From positions 1-32,905 of the forward strand of contig NZ_JAATEO010000045.1 in NCBI RefSeq assembly GCF_012034245.1: a DNA stretch of 32,905 nt. Reading direction: 5' to 3'. The notes beneath the pieces are model-generated. The model made no database searches. It was given only the letters and a program-made list of their open reading frames with translations, and was not told the origin of the DNA. A program made the translations under genes and the position numbers. Shown piece by piece: positions 29,500-32,905 of this stretch (positions are counted from its first letter, which is position 1; every line of letters begins with the position of its first letter). Origin of the DNA: Micromonospora thermarum (GTDB taxonomy: Bacteria > Actinomycetota > Actinomycetes > Mycobacteriales > Micromonosporaceae).

Positions 29500-30159
29500 T
29501 CAGCGGATCAGTTCCGCGTACTGCTGCTCCAGGTCCACCCTCGCCAGTGCGCCCACCAGCCAGGCCAGCCGCTCCGACTCGCCGCTGCCGGCGAGGCCGG
29601 CGAGGTCGTCGGCGGAGCGCCCCAGCCCGAGCCGCCGCGCCGCGACCAGCGCACGCCGGTCGGCCACCGGCGCCACCTCCCGCCACAGCGCCTGCGCCTC
29701 CCGCAGGAAGAGGTCGACCACCGTGCCGTCCACTCCGGGCAGCTCGGTGAGCAGCGCCCGCTCCCGGGCCGGATCGTGATGGGCGGCCGACCGCAGCCGG
29801 CGCAGGTCGCCCCGGTACCGCTCGACGACGGTGCGCGCCAGATCACCAAGGGTGGTGGCGAGCGCGTCGACGTCCCCGCGCTGGCCGTTCTCGCGCAGCA
29901 CCCGTACGCGGTCGGCGTGCAGCGAGCGGGCCAGCCGCGCCGCGCTGTCCCACCCGTTCGCGGGCAGGGCGTGCGCGCTGTCCAGGGCGCGCCGGAAGTC
30001 GCCCCGCCGGGCCAGCAGCACGGCGAGGCAGAGGATCTGGAACAGGCTCGACGGGTTGTTGGTGACCCGGAAGCCGTACTGCTCGGCGAAGCCTCGCCCG
30101 CCGCCGGCCAGCCGCCGGACCAGGCGCTTCTTGTCCTCGATGGTGGAGATGCTCGGCAT
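29500..30159 (-). CDS. HhH-GPD-like (endonuclease III-fold) protein
   Basis: A 219-residue all-helical protein. A helix-hairpin-helix is visible at LTELPGVDGTVVDLF (138-151), and PVADRRALVAARRLGL (164-179) aligns with the segment that carries the catalytic Asp of HhH-GPD glycosylases (Asp167 here). The Lys that makes endonuclease III a lyase sits two residues after PGVG and is replaced by Thr (PGVDGT), and the C-terminal 4Fe-4S cysteines are absent. A monofunctional or inactive DNA glycosylase is therefore the best guess. The start ATG is preceded by TAGTCG (30166-30171) with 6 nt between, so the gene is probably leaderless. No other repair gene is near. Confidence 0.65.
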   Translation of the reverse strand: MPSISTIEDKKRLVRRLAGGGRGFAEQYGFRVTNNPSSLFQILCLAVLLARRGDFRRALDSAHALPANGWDSAARLARSLHADRVRVLRENGQRGDVDALATTLGDLARTVVERYRGDLRRLRSAAHHDPARERALLTELPGVDGTVVDLFLREAQALWREVAPVADRRALVAARRLGLGRSADDLAGLAGSGESERLAWLVGALARVDLEQQYAELIR

Positions 30160-30210
30160 GGGCGGCGACTACCCGTCCCGGGCCGGACCACGCCTGCCGG
30201 CCCGGAGCGG

Positions 30211-31182
30211 TCAGCCGTGCACGCCTCCGCTGCGGTCGCGGGCCTTCAGCCGGGTGGTGGGCAGCGCGGGTGCGGGCAGCGGGGGCGCCGGATCGTCCGC
30301 GACCACGCCGAACCGGTGCCCGGCCATCCAGTCCTCCCGGGCGGCGACGACCTCCTCGTGCGAGCGCCCGACGAAGTTCCACCACATCACCAGCGGCTCG
30401 TCGAACGGCGTACCGCCGAGCAGCAGCAGCCGGCTTCCCGGCTCACCGCGCAGGGTCAGTCGCTCCCGTCCCGTCCCGAGATAGAGCAGCGCGCAGGGGG
30501 TCAGGGCCACCCCGTCGACGTCCGCGGCGCCGGACATGGCCAGCAGCCCGTACTCGAAGTCGGGACGCAGCCGCAGCGTGGCCGGCGCCGGCCCGCGCGG
30601 CTCGAGCTGCGCGCCCAGCAGCGGCGTGTGCACCACCGCCGGGGAGCGCTCCCCGGCCAGCTCGCCCACCAGCAGGGTCACGTCGAGGTCGTCGTCGCGC
30701 CAGCGCGGCAGCTCCGCGTGGTGGGCGAAGTCCGCCTCACCGGCCCGCGCCGGGTCCGGCAGCGCCACCCACAGCTGCACGCCGTGCATGAGGGGCGGAT
30801 GCTGGGCGGGCGACCGCTCCGAGTGGGCGATGCCGTGCCCCGAGGTCATCACGTTGAGCTGGCCCGGGCGGATCGGCTGCACGTTGCCGAGGCTGTCGCG
30901 GTGCAGGATCTCCCCGTCCAGCAGCCAGGTCACCGTCTGCAGGCCGGTGTGCGGGTGCGGTGGCACCTCCATGCCGGGCCGCTCGGCGACGTCGTCCGGG
31001 CCGAAGTGGTCGACGAAGCACCACGCCCCGACCAGCCGCCGCTGCCGCTGCGGGAGCAGCCGCCGCACCGTCGTGTACCGCCCCAGCGGCACGTCGTGGC
31101 CGGGCAGCAGCACACTGCCCGGATCCACCGTCGCCACACCAGGTGGGCGGGTCTCCGCCGGCATCTTCTCGGTACGCTCCAC
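30211..31182 (-). CDS. Pirin-family protein
   Basis: A 323-residue bicupin. The N-terminal pirin cupin (about 45-150) keeps the metal ligands: His76 and His78 in PPHPHTGLQTVTW, then His120 and Glu122 in GHGIAHSE, with the same spacing as human pirin His56, His58, His101 and Glu103. The C-terminal half (about 190-300) is the pirin-C cupin (FEYGLLAMSGAADVDGV, then PLVMWWNFVGRS). Bacterial pirins such as YhaK and YhhW include quercetinases and redox-responsive proteins. The GTG at 31180-31182 follows TACAGT by 6 nt, so the gene is probably leaderless; the ATG at 31164 is an alternative. Downstream on the same strand, 51 bp away, is the HhH-GPD-like gene. Confidence 0.88.
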   Translation of the reverse strand: MERTEKMPAETRPPGVATVDPGSVLLPGHDVPLGRYTTVRRLLPQRQRRLVGAWCFVDHFGPDDVAERPGMEVPPHPHTGLQTVTWLLDGEILHRDSLGNVQPIRPGQLNVMTSGHGIAHSERSPAQHPPLMHGVQLWVALPDPARAGEADFAHHAELPRWRDDDLDVTLLVGELAGERSPAVVHTPLLGAQLEPRGPAPATLRLRPDFEYGLLAMSGAADVDGVALTPCALLYLGTGRERLTLRGEPGSRLLLLGGTPFDEPLVMWWNFVGRSHEEVVAAREDWMAGHRFGVVADDPAPPLPAPALPTTRLKARDRSGGVHG

Positions 31183-31211
31183 GGCCCGACTGTACGCCCG
31201 CCGCCCCTCGC

Positions 31212-32147
31212 TCAACCGGCGGTGACCGTGACCGCGTCGGCACTCGCGACCAGGTCCACGTACACGCGGTCGGCCGCGCGGTCCCAACCCGCGCTGCCCA
31301 GCACCGTTCCGGCGCCGACCCGGTCCGTACGCTCGTCCCCGACGGCGATCGACCCGGCGCCGGCCGCCGCACGGACCCGGACCGCCGGTTGCCCCGGCAC
31401 CAGGACGTCCAGCCGGGTCACCCCGCCGCTGACGCGTACGGTGAGCGTGCCGCCGATCCGGGGCAGCCGCAGGTCGGTCCGGGTGGCACCGCCGACCAGG
31501 TCGACTCCGGCGAGACGGGCGGCGCTCAGGTCGAGCCGCTGCTCGGTGACCGCGCCGGCGAGGCGCAGCCGCCAGGTCACCCGCGCGTTGAGCACCACCT
31601 CCACGGCGGCCGGACCGGACCGGCCGGTCGGCGCGAGCCCCAGACGCACGCGGTCGCCCAGCACCTCCGGCCGGGGCACCAGGGCACCGTCGGCCGGGGC
31701 GACCATCCGGTACAGGTCGTCCCCCAGGTCAGCCATGCGCAGGTCCAGGCGGGTCAGCCCGCCGGCGAGTTCGAACGTGGCACGCTGCCGGCCGTCCCGC
31801 GCCGCGGTCAGGACGTCTCGGCCGCCGCTCGCCGCGTCGCCATCCCCGCTCTCCGGCGCGTCGGCCGCCCCCGCACCACCCGGCTCCGCGACGGGCAGCG
31901 CGGGTCCGGCGGCCCGTCCCCCAGCGGTGAACGGCAGCCCCAACCGATGCGGGTCGGACACCGTCGCCACGACGGCCAGCGCTCCAAGGGCCAGCACCAC
32001 CAGCGCCGCCGCCACCAGCAGCCGTCCGGCGTACGGCCACGACGGCCGCTGCCCATCGTCGGCCCCGACCGGCGTGGCTTCGGTGATCGGCGTCGCCTGG
32101 GCGATCGGCTTTGCCCCGGCGATCGCCGTCGGCTGCGCGACGTCCAT
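31212..32147 (-). CDS. Membrane-anchored hypothetical protein with beta-rich extracytoplasmic domain
   Basis: A 311-residue protein. Residues 1-40 are Pro/Ala-rich and cytosolic; one transmembrane helix lies at about 42-62 (GRLLVAAALVVLALGALAVVA). Then come a Gly/Ala/Pro linker (to about 110) and a domain of about 200 residues made of repeated amphipathic strands (RATFELAGGLTRLDLRMADL, then RVTWRLRLAGAVTEQRLDLS, RVSGGVTRLDVLVPGQP), reminiscent of the beta-helical adhesin-like folds of DUF4097/LiaF-type proteins. I infer the fold from strand periodicity only. A strong ribosome-binding site (GGGGAGA) lies 3-4 nt before the ATG. GTTC-N14-GGGTGA upstream (32193-32216, minus) only loosely resembles a stress promoter. 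Function unknown. Confidence 0.65.
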   Translation of the reverse strand: MDVAQPTAIAGAKPIAQATPITEATPVGADDGQRPSWPYAGRLLVAAALVVLALGALAVVATVSDPHRLGLPFTAGGRAAGPALPVAEPGGAGAADAPESGDGDAASGGRDVLTAARDGRQRATFELAGGLTRLDLRMADLGDDLYRMVAPADGALVPRPEVLGDRVRLGLAPTGRSGPAAVEVVLNARVTWRLRLAGAVTEQRLDLSAARLAGVDLVGGATRTDLRLPRIGGTLTVRVSGGVTRLDVLVPGQPAVRVRAAAGAGSIAVGDERTDRVGAGTVLGSAGWDRAADRVYVDLVASADAVTVTAG

Positions 32148-32440
32148 CGATCTCCCCTCTCCGCGGTCCCCACCGGGGAGTACGTGGCCACGTCACCCGC
32201 GGATCACTCCCTGAACGGACCCGGCGTTCTGGTTGCGGGCTGGGGTTCGTCTGTGGGGCCGGCTCGGTGTCCGTCCGTGTGCTGGGCTTTGTTGGTGGTT
32301 GCGGTGGTTGGGGTGGGTCCCGCCGTGCCCGGCTCCGGGCGGTCGGGCTTGATCCCTGCGCCGGTCACGGCGGGCCCCACCCCCGACCCGGTCCGGGTCC
32401 GCCCGGCCGTCTCGGCCCGAAAACCCGCCACCCACACCTC

Positions 32441-32519
32441 TTGATCGACTCGACGTCCTTGATGTCGGGGTGTCCGAGCGTCGGTGATACCCCGACATGC
32501 AGGAAGCCGAGTCGATCAA
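32441..32519. repeat. Interrupted palindrome, REP/MITE-like
   Basis: Arms of 34 bp at 32441-32474 and 32486-32519 face each other across an 11-nt loop and pair with about six mismatches; the outer 12 bp (TTGATCGACTCG) and the inner TGTCGGGGT are perfect. Long palindromes of this kind occur many times in Micromonospora-type genomes as non-coding repeats, as far as I recall; copy number could not be checked. Confidence 0.7.
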
Positions 32520-32547
32520 CCGGTGTGTGCAGACGTGCAGACGCCGC

Positions 32548-32578
32548 TGGCCGGCACCCCGGGTTCGGGTGCCGGCCA
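32548..32578 (-). terminator. Terminator hairpin of the right-edge gene
   Basis: TGGCCGGCACCC (32548-32559) pairs perfectly with 32567-32578 (12 bp, 7-nt loop), 40 nt after the stop of the minus-strand gene. Confidence 0.7.
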
Positions 32579-32618
32579 ACGGCCTGTTTCCCCTGTGCGG
32601 AAAGCCTGTGTTCGGTTG

Positions 32619-32905
32619 TCAGTTGTTCCAGTACTTGGCGACGAGGTCGGCGGCCTGGGTCTCCCACTGGGCGTAGTGGAACGGGTAGGCCGACACCTGC
32701 ACCGTCTGGGCGGCCTTGGTCAGCGGCATCTCCTGCCAGCCGTCGACCTGCTTGAGACCCTTCAGGAACGCCATCGTGCTGTACTCGGGGTCGGTGATCT
32801 GCTCCACCGTGCCCCACCCGCTGGAGGGACGCTGCTGGAACAGGCCCTGCGAGTCGTGGTCGTTGCGCTCACCCAGATGACCCAGGTTCACCAACTTCGA
32901 CTCCT
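32619..32905 (-). CDS. Lysozyme-like domain protein (partial, C-terminal end)
   Basis: The frame enters from the right edge, so the N-terminus is missing; 95 residues are visible. They begin at ESKLVNLGHLGERNDHDSQG, immediately after the last two bases of what is probably a Gln codon, and continue LFQQRPSSGWGTVEQITDPE, GWQEMPLTKAAQTVQVSAYP to the end KYWNN. The same blocks occur in the protein encoded at 9456-10304 (QES, DHDS-x-GLFQQRPSSGWGTV, GWQEM, AAQ-x-VQVSA-x-P), so the two are paralogues. The Glu at the first visible codon corresponds to Glu180 there, the presumed catalytic residue. An in-frame TTG near the edge is not a start. Confidence 0.75.
   Translation of the reverse strand, partial: ESKLVNLGHLGERNDHDSQGLFQQRPSSGWGTVEQITDPEYSTMAFLKGLKQVDGWQEMPLTKAAQTVQVSAYPFHYAQWETQAADLVAKYWNN

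Larger units (their letters stand above)
32148..32618. other. Gene-poor 470-bp region
   Basis: No convincing gene lies here; open frames in it lack ribosome-binding sites and family-like sequence. It holds a T/G-rich, compositionally distinct block at about 32225-32320 (much GGTTG and GTTGG), a palindromic repeat at 32441-32519 and a terminator at 32548-32578. Confidence 0.6.

Noticed and set aside
32193..32579. A 128-residue minus-strand frame across the gene-poor region
   Set aside because: It translates the palindromic repeat and the terminator, has no ribosome-binding site and is low in complexity.

Overview
The window is very GC-rich (well over 70%), with G/C-ending codons, frequent GTG starts, leaderless-looking gene starts and a dense mix of short operons. 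Protein families (DivIVA-domain coiled coil, DUF2267/DUF2795 stress proteins, partner-switching regulators, two copies of a lysozyme-like family) point to an actinobacterium of the Micromonosporaceae, most like Micromonospora. This is read from the sequence; no database search was possible. There are no rRNA or tRNA genes, CRISPR arrays, transposases or clear prophage; it looks like ordinary chromosome, with possible contig-end sequence at bases 1-70.

Layout. 1-2135 (minus): a three-gene operon of a tiny membrane protein, a two-domain methyltransferase and the start of an integral membrane protein. 2316-5022: a VOC-fold protein, an AraC-type regulator, a decayed arginase gene (start and end kept, middle lost) and an MFS exporter. 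5077-7288: a two-component system. 7345-9171: a small protein, a soluble Ser/Thr kinase and an OsmC-like protein, the last two behind sigma-B-type promoters. 9456-10944: a membrane-anchored lysozyme-like protein and a DivIVA-like coiled coil. 11125-15904: a signalling island with a single-domain response regulator, three STAS anti-sigma antagonists, a PAS-GAF-PP2C (SpoIIE-type) phosphatase and, overlapping it by 4 bp, a cobalamin-binding sensor with the Wx9EH motif of B12 photoreceptors. 16012-20606: stress-type small proteins, a DUF2267/degenerate pterin-dehydratase fusion, a spermidine-synthase-like protein, a type II NADH dehydrogenase-like flavoprotein and a GNAT acetyltransferase. 20659-23050 (minus): an operon of a sulfite-oxidase-fold molybdoenzyme, its likely flavin reductase, a zinc-ribbon protein and a poly-gamma-glutamate hydrolase-like protein. 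23121-24297: a TerC-family protein behind a probable yybP-ykoY (manganese) riboswitch. 24352-27747: two glycosyltransferases and, divergently, an alpha-methylacyl-CoA racemase. 27784-32905: DUF2267, DUF2795 and DUF1345 proteins, an HhH-GPD-like protein, a pirin, an anchored hypothetical protein, a palindromic repeat and the C-terminal part of a second lysozyme-like protein.

How it fits together. The most coherent theme is general stress control. The 11-16 kb island carries the input side of a partner-switching cascade (sensor, phosphatase, antagonists) but no recognisable anti-sigma kinase or sigma factor. At least three promoters elsewhere in the window have the GTTT-N15/16-GGGTA form used by sigma-B/sigma-F-type factors and precede stress-type genes. 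The best candidate for a little-described system is the B12-binding sensor translationally coupled to the PP2C phosphatase, a possible light- or cobalamin-state-responsive switch feeding sigma-B-like output.
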